DNA of 64,000 bases from contig NZ_CAMJOS010000009.1 of the NCBI RefSeq assembly GCF_946407605.1, positions 1-64,000 of the forward strand, written 5' to 3'. This DNA is from an uncultured Prevotella sp. Its GTDB lineage: Bacteria > Bacteroidota > Bacteroidia > Bacteroidales > Bacteroidaceae. The translations under genes and the position numbers were made by a program. The notes under the pieces are model-generated. The model ran no database searches, had not been told where the DNA came from, and saw only the letters and a list, made by a program, of their open reading frames with translations. Shown one piece after another: positions 32,471 through 41,669 of the stretch (position 1 is its first letter; each line of letters begins with the position of its first letter).

Positions 32471-34315
32471 ATGTGTGGAATTGTCGGTTATCTGGGAAAA
32501 CGCGAAGCTTATCCCATCCTGATTAAAGGATTGCGCCGTCTGGAGTATCGTGGTTACGACAGCGCAGGTGTGGCCATGATTAATGCCGAAGGCAGTCTGA
32601 ATGTCTACAAGACCAAGGGAAAGGTGGACAATCTGACGGAGTACTGCAGCGACAAGGATGTCAGCGGCAGCATCGGTATTGCCCATACCCGTTGGGCCAC
32701 TCATGGTGAGCCTTCTTCGCGCAATGCCCATCCTCATTATTCAGAATCTCACAATCTGGCTATTATTCATAATGGTATCATTGAAAACTATGCCGACATC
32801 AAGGCCAAGCTGAAGGAGAAGGGTGTGACGTTTAAGTCAGACACCGATACCGAGGTGCTGGTTCAGTTGGTAGAGTATGTGATGACCAAGAAGAACCTCG
32901 ACTTGGTTCAGGCCGTTCAGGTAGCATTGTTCCAGGTGATTGGCGCCTACGCCATCGCCATTATCGACAAGCGTCATCCTGATGAGATTGTGGCAGCACG
33001 TAAGCAGAGCCCGTTGGTGGTAGGTATTGGCGACAATGAGTTCTTCCTGGGCTCCGATGCCAGTCCTATCATTGAATATACTGATAAGGTGGTTTATCTG
33101 GAAGACGGCAACATTGCAGTTATCCGTCTTGGTGAGGAACTGAAGGTCATCAGTATTCTTGGTGAAGAGCAGGAACTTGCAGTAAAGACCGTTGATATTG
33201 ACCTGGGTCAGATTGAGAAGGGCGGCTATCCCCACTTCATGCTGAAGGAGATTTTCGAGCAGCCCGAATGCTTGGTGAACTGCATGCGAGGACGTGTCAA
33301 CGTAGAAGCCGACCATGTGACTCTAAGCGCCCTCATCGATTATCGTCGTCAGCTGCTCAACGCCAAACGCGTGGTGATTGTGGCTTGCGGTACATCGTGG
33401 CACGCAGGCTTGATTGGTAAGCAGATTATTGAGAAGCTCTGTCGCATACCTGTCGAAGTGGAGTATGCTTCTGAGTTCCGCTATCGCAATCCCGTTATAG
33501 GCAAGGGCGACGTGGTGATTGCTATCTCTCAGAGTGGAGAGACCGCCGACACGCTGGCTGCCGTTCAGTTGGCCAAAGAGCGTGGCGCCTTTATCTATGG
33601 CGTCTGCAACGCCATTGGCTCCAGCATCCCTCGTGCCACCGATACAGGTACCTATATCCACGTAGGACCAGAGATTGGTGTGGCTTCTACGAAGGCATTC
33701 ACAGGTCAGGTCACTGTGCTCACCATGATTGCGTTGGCAATGGGTGAGGCCAAGGGCACCATCGACCGCGATGAGTATCTGCAGATTGTGAAAGGACTGA
33801 GCGAGGTTCCTGAAAAGATACAAGAGGTGTTGAAGACCAACGATAAGGTGGCCGACCTGGCACGCACCTTCACCTATGCCCATAACTTCCTGTATCTGGG
33901 TCGTGGTTTCAGTTATCCAGTGGCCCTCGAGGGAGCGTTGAAGCTGAAGGAGATATCCTATATTCACGCTGAAGGCTATCCAGCCGCAGAGATGAAACAC
34001 GGTCCTATTGCCTTGATAGACTCCGACATGCCTGTCGTCGTTATCGCCACTCACAATGCTATGTACGAGAAGGTGCTCTCCAATATCCAGGAGATCAAAG
34101 CCCGTCAGGGTAGGGTGATTGCGTTGGTGACCAAGGGCGATGATACCATTGCCAAGGTGGCCGACGAAGTGATAGAGTTGCCAGAGGTGATGGAGTGTCT
34201 CGAGCCATTGGTGGCTACCATTCCGTTGCAGCTGCTTGCCTATCATGTGGCTGTTTGCAAGGGTAAGAACGTTGACCAACCAAGAAACTTGGCAAAGTCT
34301 GTTACTGTTGAATAA
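32471..34315 (+). CDS. glmS: glutamine--fructose-6-phosphate aminotransferase (isomerizing)
   Basis: CGIVGYLGKREAYPILIKGLRRLEYRGYDSAGVA; SIS domains; C-terminal NLAKSVTVE. Confidence 0.98.
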   Translation: MCGIVGYLGKREAYPILIKGLRRLEYRGYDSAGVAMINAEGSLNVYKTKGKVDNLTEYCSDKDVSGSIGIAHTRWATHGEPSSRNAHPHYSESHNLAIIHNGIIENYADIKAKLKEKGVTFKSDTDTEVLVQLVEYVMTKKNLDLVQAVQVALFQVIGAYAIAIIDKRHPDEIVAARKQSPLVVGIGDNEFFLGSDASPIIEYTDKVVYLEDGNIAVIRLGEELKVISILGEEQELAVKTVDIDLGQIEKGGYPHFMLKEIFEQPECLVNCMRGRVNVEADHVTLSALIDYRRQLLNAKRVVIVACGTSWHAGLIGKQIIEKLCRIPVEVEYASEFRYRNPVIGKGDVVIAISQSGETADTLAAVQLAKERGAFIYGVCNAIGSSIPRATDTGTYIHVGPEIGVASTKAFTGQVTVLTMIALAMGEAKGTIDRDEYLQIVKGLSEVPEKIQEVLKTNDKVADLARTFTYAHNFLYLGRGFSYPVALEGALKLKEISYIHAEGYPAAEMKHGPIALIDSDMPVVVIATHNAMYEKVLSNIQEIKARQGRVIALVTKGDDTIAKVADEVIELPEVMECLEPLVATIPLQLLAYHVAVCKGKNVDQPRNLAKSVTVE

Positions 34316-34318
34316 TTT

Positions 34319-34352
34319 AAAGGCGATACGTTTCTGAACGTTTCGCCTTTTT
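34319..34352 (+). terminator. rho-independent terminator after glmS
   Basis: AAAGGCGA.ACGTT/AACGT.TCGCCTTT stem then T tract. Confidence 0.8.
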
Positions 34353-34399
34353 TATAAAAAGAAATAGGTATTAAAGCAAAAAGATAAAACTGAAGTAGG

Positions 34400-35479
34400 A
34401 TGAAAGATGTAACACTGGTCCTGAGCGACGGGACAACATTCAAGGGAAAATCGTTCGGCTACGATGTGCCTGTGTCTGGTGAGGTGGTTTTCAACACGGC
34501 GATGATGGGTTATCCCGAATCGCTGACCGACCCCTCTTATGCTGGACAGATCATGGTACTCACCTTCCCCTTGGTAGGCAACTATGGCGTGCCGCCTTTT
34601 ACCATCGAGCAAAATGGTATTCCCACCTTTATGGAGAGCGACCGTATCTACGCCTCTGCCATCATTGTGGGCGACTACAGCACAGGCTACTCTCACTGGA
34701 ATGCCTGCGAGAGCCTTGCCGACTGGCTGAAGCGTGAGAAGGTGCCTGGCGTAACAGGCATCGACACCCGTGCGCTGACAAAGGTGCTTCGCGAGCAGGG
34801 TGTGATGATGGGACGAATAGTCTTTGATGGTGAGGCCGTTGAGCCTGATAATGCTAATGAGGACTATGAGTCGGTCAACTGGGTGTCGCGTGTGTCGTGC
34901 AAGGACATCATCCGTTATAACGAAGGTGCAGGCAAGAAGGTGGTGCTGGTCGATTGCGGTGTCAAGGCCAATATCATCCGTTGCCTGATAAACCGTGGTG
35001 TCGAGGTGATTCGTGTGCCTTGGAACTACGACTATACCGCGATGCAGTTCGACGGTCTGTTCCTGGCCAATGGTCCTGGCGACCCTGACATGTGTGAGGA
35101 TGCCGTTCAGATTATCCGCAAGCAGATGTCGTTGAGCCGAAAGCCTATCTGTGGTATCTGTATGGGTAACCAACTGCTGGCAAAGGCCAGTGGCGCCACT
35201 ATCTATAAGTTGAAATATGGTCACCGCTCGCACAACCAGCCTGTTCGCGAGGTGGGCACCAACCGTTGCTATGTCACCAGCCAGAATCACGGCTATGCCG
35301 TCGATGCCTCTACATTGGGTAAGGACTGGCGCGAGCTCTTTGTGAATATGAACGATGGTTCCAATGAAGGCATCTGCCATCAGACCAACCCTTGGTTCAC
35401 CAGTCAGTTCCATCCTGAGGCCTGTTCTGGTCCTGTAGATACAGAGTTTATGTTCGACCGCTTTATTGCTGCGCTTTAA
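34400..35479 (+). CDS. carA: carbamoyl phosphate synthase small subunit
   Basis: GICMGNQLLA glutamine amidotransferase motif; SQFHPEACSGPVDTEFMFDRF. Confidence 0.97.
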   Translation: MKDVTLVLSDGTTFKGKSFGYDVPVSGEVVFNTAMMGYPESLTDPSYAGQIMVLTFPLVGNYGVPPFTIEQNGIPTFMESDRIYASAIIVGDYSTGYSHWNACESLADWLKREKVPGVTGIDTRALTKVLREQGVMMGRIVFDGEAVEPDNANEDYESVNWVSRVSCKDIIRYNEGAGKKVVLVDCGVKANIIRCLINRGVEVIRVPWNYDYTAMQFDGLFLANGPGDPDMCEDAVQIIRKQMSLSRKPICGICMGNQLLAKASGATIYKLKYGHRSHNQPVREVGTNRCYVTSQNHGYAVDASTLGKDWRELFVNMNDGSNEGICHQTNPWFTSQFHPEACSGPVDTEFMFDRFIAAL

Positions 35480-35522
35480 AAAGTAAAAGGGTAAGAAGGT
35501 AAAAAAGAAAAAGGGAAAGAAA

Positions 35523-38500
35523 ATGAAAGATCATAAGATAAAGAAAGTCCTGTTACTTGGTTCAGGCGCCCTGAAGATTGGTGAGGCCGGCGAGTTCGAC
35601 TATAGCGGTTCGCAGGCATTGAAGGCCCTGAAGGAAGAGGGCATCAAGACCGTACTTATTAATCCGAATATTGCAACGGTGCAGACCTCCGAAGGTGTTG
35701 CCGATCAGGTGTATTTCCTGCCTGTCCAGCCATACTTCGTCGAGCGTGTCATCGAGAAGGAACGTCCTGACGGCATCATGCTGGCCTTTGGCGGACAGAC
35801 GGCTCTGAACTGTGGCGTGGAGCTCTATCAGAGTGGTGTGCTCGAGAAATACGGCATCCAGGTGCTGGGTACTCCCGTTCAGGCCATCATCGATACTGAA
35901 GACCGTGAGCTGTTTGTGAAGAAACTCGACGAGATTGATGTGAAGACCATCAAGAGCGAGGCTTGCGATAATATCGAGGCAGCCCGTAAGGCCGCTGCCA
36001 CACTGGGCTATCCCGTCATCCTGCGTGCCGCCTATGCTCTGGGCGGACTGGGTTCAGGCTTCTGCGACAATGAGGAAGAGCTCAACAAGCTGGCCGAGAA
36101 AGCCTTCGCCTTCTCGCCGCAGGTGCTGGTTGAGAAGAGCCTGAAGGGCTGGAAGGAGATAGAGTACGAGGTGGTTCGCGACCGTTTCGACAACTGCATC
36201 ACCGTTTGTAACATGGAGAACTTCGACCCGCTGGGCATCCATACTGGCGAGTCTATTGTGATTGCTCCCTCGCAGACGCTTACCAACAGCGAGTATCACA
36301 AGTTGCGTGCGCTGGCCATCAAGATTATCCGTCATATCGGCATCGTGGGCGAGTGTAACGTGCAGTACGCCTTCGACCCCGAGTCAGAGGACTATCGTGT
36401 CATCGAGGTCAATGCCCGTCTGAGCCGTTCGTCAGCATTGGCATCAAAGGCCACAGGCTATCCCTTGGCTTTCGTCGCTGCCAAGCTGGGCTTGGGTTAC
36501 GGTCTGTTCGAATTGAAGAATTCCGTTACCAAGACTACGAGTGCCTTCTTCGAGCCCGCCCTCGACTATGTGGTGTGTAAGATTCCCCGTTGGGACCTCT
36601 CAAAGTTCCACGGTGTTGACAAGGAGCTCGGCTCGTCAATGAAGTCTGTTGGCGAGGTGATGGCTATCGGTCGCACCTTCGAGGAAGCCATCCAGAAGGG
36701 TCTTCGTATGATTGGTCAGGGCATGCACGGCTTCGTTGAGAACAAAGAGCTGAAGATTACCGATATCGACGCCGCCCTGCGCGAGCCTACCGACAAGCGT
36801 ATCTTTGTCATCTCAAAGGCTATGCACATGCCTGAATACACCATCGACAAGATTCACGAGCTCACCAAGATTGACAAGTGGTTCCTGCAGAAGCTGCAGC
36901 ACATCATCGACATCGATGAGGAGTTGAAAAACTCTAAATTTTCAACTCTCACCTTTCAACTTCTAAGAGAGGCCAAGGTCTATGGTTTCACCGACTTCCA
37001 GATAGCCCGTGCCATTGGACTCGAGGAAACCTCCGACAATATGCATCAGGCCATGCTGCAGGTGCGCCGTCGCAGAAAGGAGCTGGGCATCCTGCCTGTG
37101 GTGAAGCAGATTGACACGCTGGCAGCTGAGTATCCTGCTCAGACTAACTACCTGTACCTTACCTATCAAGGTACTACAAACGGCGACTCTGTGGCAGCCC
37201 ATTGTGACATCGCCTACGAGAACGATGGTCGCAGCATCATCGTGCTGGGCTCTGGTGCCTATCGCATCGGCTCCAGCGTCGAGTTCGACTGGTGTGGCGT
37301 TCAGGCTTTGAACACCATCCGCAAGGAGGGCTGGCGCTCAGTGATGATAAACTATAACCCTGAGACGGTATCTACCGACTACGATATGTGCGACCGTCTG
37401 TACTTCGATGAGCTGACGTTCGAGCGCGTGATGGATATCATCGATATGGAGGCCCCTCATGGTGTCGTCGTGTCAACGGGTGGTCAGATTCCTAACAACT
37501 TGGCTATGTATCTCGACGAGCAGCATGTGCCCATCCTGGGTACTCAGGCTCAGGATATCGACGGCGCCGAAGACCGTGCTAAGTTCTCGCAGATGCTCAA
37601 CGAGCTGGGTGTGAACCAGCCCGAATGGAGCGCGCTGACCTCGATGGAAGATATCGACAAGTTCGTAGAGAGGGTAGGGTTCCCTGTGCTGGTGCGCCCC
37701 TCTTATGTGCTCAGCGGTGCTGCCATGAATGTCTGCTCTAACAAAGACGAGCTGGAGCGCTTCCTGCAGTTGGCTGCCAATGTGAGCGAGGATCACCCTG
37801 TGGTGGTGTCGAAGTTCATCGAGCATGCCAAGGAGATTGAGATGGACGCTGTGGCTAAGGATGGCGAGATTCTGGCCTATGCCATCAGCGAGCACATAGA
37901 GTTTGCTGGTGTGCACTCTGGCGATGCCACCATCCAGTTCCCGCCTCAGAAGCTGTATGTCGAGACGGTGCGCCGCATCAAGCGCATCTCGCGTCAGATT
38001 GCTGCCGCCCTGCATATCAATGGTCCGTTCAACATCCAGTATATGGCGCGCGAAAACGATATCCTCGTCATCGAGTGTAACCTGCGTGCCTCACGTTCGT
38101 TCCCCTTTGTGTCGAAGGTTCTGAAACTCAACCTCATCGACCTGGCCACGAAGGTGATGCTGGGACTGCCTGTAGAAAAGCCCTCGAAGAACCTCTTCGA
38201 CCTCGACTATGTGGGCATCAAGGCCTCGCAGTTCTCGTTCAACCGCCTGCAGAAGGCCGACCCCGTGCTGGGTGTCGATATGGCGTCGACAGGCGAGGTG
38301 GGTTGTATCGGCGACAATACCGATACGGCGCTGCTGAAGTCTATGCTGAGTGTTGGTCATCGTATTCCCAAGAAGACCATCCTGCTGAGCACGGGTGGTG
38401 CCAAGCAGAAGGCCGACATGCTCGATGCTGCCCGCATGCTGGTGAATCACGGCTACGAGCTCTACGCCACCAAGGGCACCAGTCAGTATCTTACTGACAA

Positions 38501-38786
38501 CGGCATTGCCAACACCCGCGTGTTGTGGCCTTCCGAAGAGGCCGACGGCGCCAGCGATGCTCCCTCGGCCCTCGACCTGCTGCATGCTCACAAGATAGAT
38601 ATGGTGGTGAATATCCCCAAGGACCTGACTACCCACGAGCTGACCAACGGCTATAAGATTCGTCGTGCAGCCATCGACCTCAACGTGCCTCTGATCACCA
38701 ATGCCCGCTTGGCGGCTGCCTTTATCCAGGCTTTCTGTAATGTGGGCCTCGAAGGCATCGGCATCAAGGCTTGGGGAGAGTATTAA
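35523..38786 (+). CDS. carB: carbamoyl phosphate synthase large subunit
   Basis: Duplicated ATP-grasp domains, C-terminal MGS-like domain; 1087 aa. Confidence 0.98.
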   Translation: MKDHKIKKVLLLGSGALKIGEAGEFDYSGSQALKALKEEGIKTVLINPNIATVQTSEGVADQVYFLPVQPYFVERVIEKERPDGIMLAFGGQTALNCGVELYQSGVLEKYGIQVLGTPVQAIIDTEDRELFVKKLDEIDVKTIKSEACDNIEAARKAAATLGYPVILRAAYALGGLGSGFCDNEEELNKLAEKAFAFSPQVLVEKSLKGWKEIEYEVVRDRFDNCITVCNMENFDPLGIHTGESIVIAPSQTLTNSEYHKLRALAIKIIRHIGIVGECNVQYAFDPESEDYRVIEVNARLSRSSALASKATGYPLAFVAAKLGLGYGLFELKNSVTKTTSAFFEPALDYVVCKIPRWDLSKFHGVDKELGSSMKSVGEVMAIGRTFEEAIQKGLRMIGQGMHGFVENKELKITDIDAALREPTDKRIFVISKAMHMPEYTIDKIHELTKIDKWFLQKLQHIIDIDEELKNSKFSTLTFQLLREAKVYGFTDFQIARAIGLEETSDNMHQAMLQVRRRRKELGILPVVKQIDTLAAEYPAQTNYLYLTYQGTTNGDSVAAHCDIAYENDGRSIIVLGSGAYRIGSSVEFDWCGVQALNTIRKEGWRSVMINYNPETVSTDYDMCDRLYFDELTFERVMDIIDMEAPHGVVVSTGGQIPNNLAMYLDEQHVPILGTQAQDIDGAEDRAKFSQMLNELGVNQPEWSALTSMEDIDKFVERVGFPVLVRPSYVLSGAAMNVCSNKDELERFLQLAANVSEDHPVVVSKFIEHAKEIEMDAVAKDGEILAYAISEHIEFAGVHSGDATIQFPPQKLYVETVRRIKRISRQIAAALHINGPFNIQYMARENDILVIECNLRASRSFPFVSKVLKLNLIDLATKVMLGLPVEKPSKNLFDLDYVGIKASQFSFNRLQKADPVLGVDMASTGEVGCIGDNTDTALLKSMLSVGHRIPKKTILLSTGGAKQKADMLDAARMLVNHGYELYATKGTSQYLTDNGIANTRVLWPSEEADGASDAPSALDLLHAHKIDMVVNIPKDLTTHELTNGYKIRRAAIDLNVPLITNARLAAAFIQAFCNVGLEGIGIKAWGEY

Positions 38787-38972
38787 GGTGAAGGCTGCGA
38801 GTAAGCGAGAGCAGAGCCCGCTCGGTTATACCGCTTGCTACCGAAGGGACGCAAGAAATTGTTTGAGCTTTGCTGAGCGAGAGCAGACTAGACCGAAGGT
38901 CAAAGGTGAAATGTGAAAAAGAGTGGCAAATATTTGGCGATTCGCTGAATATTTGCTACTTTTGCATTTATT

Positions 38973-40010
38973 ATGATGATATATCCCCTTTTGTTTGAAC
39001 CGAACCTGCATACAGTAGTATGGGGTGGTGAACGCTTATGCCCCTATAAAGGGCTGTCTGACGCCTCCGAACCTATTGGCGAGAGCTGGGAGGTCAGCGC
39101 TGTGAAATCCAGTCCCAGTATTGTGGCCAATGGTCATTATGCAGGTCGTGATCTCATCTCTGTCATCAGCGAACAGCCCGAGGCCATTCTGGGCAAGGCG
39201 GTCAGCGATCAGTATCAGGGCCAGTTGCCCCTCCTGGTGAAGTTCATCGACGCCAAGCGCGACCTGAGCATCCAGGTGCATCCTGACGATGCGATGGCGC
39301 AGCGTGAACACGGCAAGATGGGCAAGAGCGAGATGTGGTATATCATCGACGCCCAGCCTGGCAGCTATCTCTATGCCGGCTTTAAGAAGGAGATCTCGCC
39401 TGAGGAGTATAAGCAGCGCATTGCCGACGGCACCATTGTCGATGTGCTGGCGCGCCATGAGGTACGCTCTGGCGATGTGTTCTATCTGCCTGCAGGTCGT
39501 GTGCACGCCATTGGCAGCGGCATCCTGCTGGCCGAGGTGCAGCAGTCGTCCGACGTCACCTATCGCATCTTCGACTACAACCGTCCTGGTATGGACGGCA
39601 AGCCGCGCGAGCTGCATACCGAGTTGGCAGCACAGGCGTTGGACTATCATGTGGAGGACGAGTATCGCACGCTCTATTCCGCAGCCCAGAACCGTGCCAA
39701 CCTCATTGTCAACTCACCCTATTTCAGCGTGCGCGTCACAGAGACCGAGAAGTCGTTCCATCGTAACCTGTTGAAATACGACAGCTTTGTCATCACCATG
39801 TGCATCGCGGGCCACTGTGAACTGCAGTTCCGCCAGACGGGCGAGCGCTTACAGCTGCGCGAAGGTCATAGTTGCCTGATACCTGCTGCGCTGGCCGACT
39901 ACGACGTGGTGCCGCAGCACGGACAGACGCGCATCCTCGATGCGTTTATCGACAATATGGACAAGAGTATTGTGGGCAAGGTGACGCGCTTCCTCCACAT
40001 CTCGGCTTAG
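38973..40010 (+). CDS. manA: mannose-6-phosphate isomerase, class I
   Basis: LLVKFIDAKRDLSIQVHPDD, KSEMWYIIDAQPGSYLYAGF, LPAGRVHAIGSGILLAEVQQSSDVTYRIFDY. Confidence 0.95.
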   Translation: MMIYPLLFEPNLHTVVWGGERLCPYKGLSDASEPIGESWEVSAVKSSPSIVANGHYAGRDLISVISEQPEAILGKAVSDQYQGQLPLLVKFIDAKRDLSIQVHPDDAMAQREHGKMGKSEMWYIIDAQPGSYLYAGFKKEISPEEYKQRIADGTIVDVLARHEVRSGDVFYLPAGRVHAIGSGILLAEVQQSSDVTYRIFDYNRPGMDGKPRELHTELAAQALDYHVEDEYRTLYSAAQNRANLIVNSPYFSVRVTETEKSFHRNLLKYDSFVITMCIAGHCELQFRQTGERLQLREGHSCLIPAALADYDVVPQHGQTRILDAFIDNMDKSIVGKVTRFLHISA

Positions 40011-40016
40011 CGACGC

Positions 40017-40196
40017 TTAATAACGGCTTTCGCGCTTCATCATCCACACCTGCAGCACCACGCCTGCCAGGATGATGAAGAATGGTGTGAGCAGCACCAC
40101 GTTGACGAAGGTGAAATGCAGCAGATGAAGTGCTGCTAAGAGCAAAACTCCCAGCAAAATAAGTGCTAAACCGCTGTATTTCAGTATAAACTTCAT
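40017..40196 (-). CDS. small hydrophobic membrane protein
   Basis: MKFILKYSGLALILLGVLLLAALHLLHFTFVNVVLLTPFFIILAGVVLQVWMMKRESRY; two predicted helices. Confidence 0.65.
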   Translation of the reverse strand: MKFILKYSGLALILLGVLLLAALHLLHFTFVNVVLLTPFFIILAGVVLQVWMMKRESRY

Positions 40197-40268
40197 ATAA
40201 ATCGTTAAAATTGGGTGCAAAAATACAAAATAATTCGTAATTCTTGGCTTTGAATGCGATTTTTTTTG

Positions 40269-40276
40269 TACCTTTG
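40269..40276 (+). promoter_or_regulatory. -7 box TACCTTTG upstream of rpsF
   Basis: TAnnTTTG consensus. Confidence 0.65.
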
Positions 40277-40322
40277 CACCCGCAATTTGCAAATTAAGTA
40301 TTTTTATTAATTAAAAAGTAGT

Positions 40323-40667
40323 ATGAATCAGTACGAAACCGTTTTCATTTTAACTCCCGTTTTGTCTGACGAACAGACAAAGGAAACGGTCGCTAAGTTC
40401 AAGAAGGTTCTCACCGACAAAGGTGCAGAGATTGTGAACGAAGAGGCCTGGGGATTGAAGAAACTGGCTTACCAGATTGAGAAGAAGACCTCTGGCTTCT
40501 ATTTTCTCATTGAGTTCAAGGCTGAGCCAGCAGTGATTAAGACATTGGAGACTGCTTTCCGTCGTGACGAGAAGGTTATTCGTTTCCAGACTGTTAAATT
40601 CGACAAGTTTGCTGCAGAGTATGCTGAGAAGCGTCGCAACAAGCTGGGTAAAAAAGAGGAGGCTTAA
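40323..40667 (+). CDS. rpsF: 30S ribosomal protein S6
   Basis: [30 protein letters not shown]...[10 protein letters not shown]. Confidence 0.97.
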   Translation: MNQYETVFILTPVLSDEQTKETVAKFKKVLTDKGAEIVNEEAWGLKKLAYQIEKKTSGFYFLIEFKAEPAVIKTLETAFRRDEKVIRFQTVKFDKFAAEYAEKRRNKLGKKEEA

Positions 40668-40670
40668 ACT

Positions 40671-40937
40671 ATGGCAGAACAGAGTGAAATCCGTTATTTG
40701 ACAGCTCCTTCTATCGATACAAAGAAGAAGAAGTATTGCCGTTTCAAGAAGAGCGGTATCAAGTACATCGACTACAAGGATCCCGAGTTCCTGAAGAAGT
40801 TCCTGAACGAGCAGGGTAAGATTCTGCCCCGTCGCATCACCGGTACCTCTCTGAAGTACCAGCGTCGTGTGGCTCAGGCCGTTAAGCGTGCACGTCAGAT
40901 TGCATTGCTGCCTTACGTAACCGATTTGATGAAGTAA
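40671..40937 (+). CDS. rpsR: 30S ribosomal protein S18
   Basis: [62 protein letters not shown]. Confidence 0.98.
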   Translation: MAEQSEIRYLTAPSIDTKKKKYCRFKKSGIKYIDYKDPEFLKKFLNEQGKILPRRITGTSLKYQRRVAQAVKRARQIALLPYVTDLMK

Positions 40938-40955
40938 ACAAAGGAGGACGCAAGA

Positions 40956-41492
40956 ATGGAATTGATTTTGAAAGAAGATGTTATCGGCTTGGGATTCAAG
41001 AACGATATCGTGAATGTAAAGTCAGGCTATGGCCGTAACTACCTGATTCCTCAGGGCAAGGCTGTTATTGCTTCTCCCTCTGCTAAGAAGATTCTGGCTG
41101 AGAACCTGAAGCAGCAGGCTCACAAGCTGGCTGCTCTGAAGGCTGCTGCCGAGGAGAAGGCTGCTGCTCTCGAGGGTGTTGCTCTGACCATCACCGCCAA
41201 GGTGAGCGCTACTGGTCAGCTTTACGGTTCTGTTACCAATATGACTGTTGCCGACGAGCTTGCCAAGCTTGGTAAGGAGGTAGACCGTAAGATTATCGTC
41301 CTGAAGGATATCAAGAAGGTTGGTGAGTATGTTGCTGTGGTTCGTTTCCACAAGGAGGTTAGCGCCGAGATCCCCGTTACTGTTGTAGCCGAGGGTGGTG
41401 TTGCTCCTGTAGCTGAGGCTCCTGCTGAGGCTCCCGTTGCTGCTCCTGTAGAGGAGGATATCGACGAGACCGAGGCTCCTGTAGAAGAGTAA
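40956..41492 (+). CDS. rplI: 50S ribosomal protein L9 with acidic C-terminal tail
   Basis: MELILKEDVIGLGFKNDIVNVKSGYGRNYLIPQGKAV. Confidence 0.97.
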   Translation: MELILKEDVIGLGFKNDIVNVKSGYGRNYLIPQGKAVIASPSAKKILAENLKQQAHKLAALKAAAEEKAAALEGVALTITAKVSATGQLYGSVTNMTVADELAKLGKEVDRKIIVLKDIKKVGEYVAVVRFHKEVSAEIPVTVVAEGGVAPVAEAPAEAPVAAPVEEDIDETEAPVEE

Positions 41493-41526
41493 ACGCTGTA
41501 AAACGATTCATTGATATTACAACGCG

Positions 41527-41563
41527 AATCCCAGTCACTTTCCAGTGGCTGGGATTTTTCTTT
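41527..41563 (+). terminator. rho-independent terminator after rplI
   Basis: AATCCCAG(T)CACT...AGTGGCTGGGATT then T tract. Confidence 0.8.
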
Positions 41564-41607
41564 GTGTCTGTCCCTCTTCCTCGCGCGTACCTTATAATAT
41601 AAAAATA

Positions 41608-41642
41608 AGCACCGCAGGCCCTGTATCGAGGCTTGCGGTGCT
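41608..41642 (-). terminator. rho-independent terminator for the FGGY kinase
   Basis: AGCACCGCAGGCC/GGCTTGCGGTGCT stem followed by TTATTTTTAT on the minus strand. Confidence 0.7.
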
Positions 41643-41669
41643 CGTTTGTTGCGAATTGAGTATATCGGC

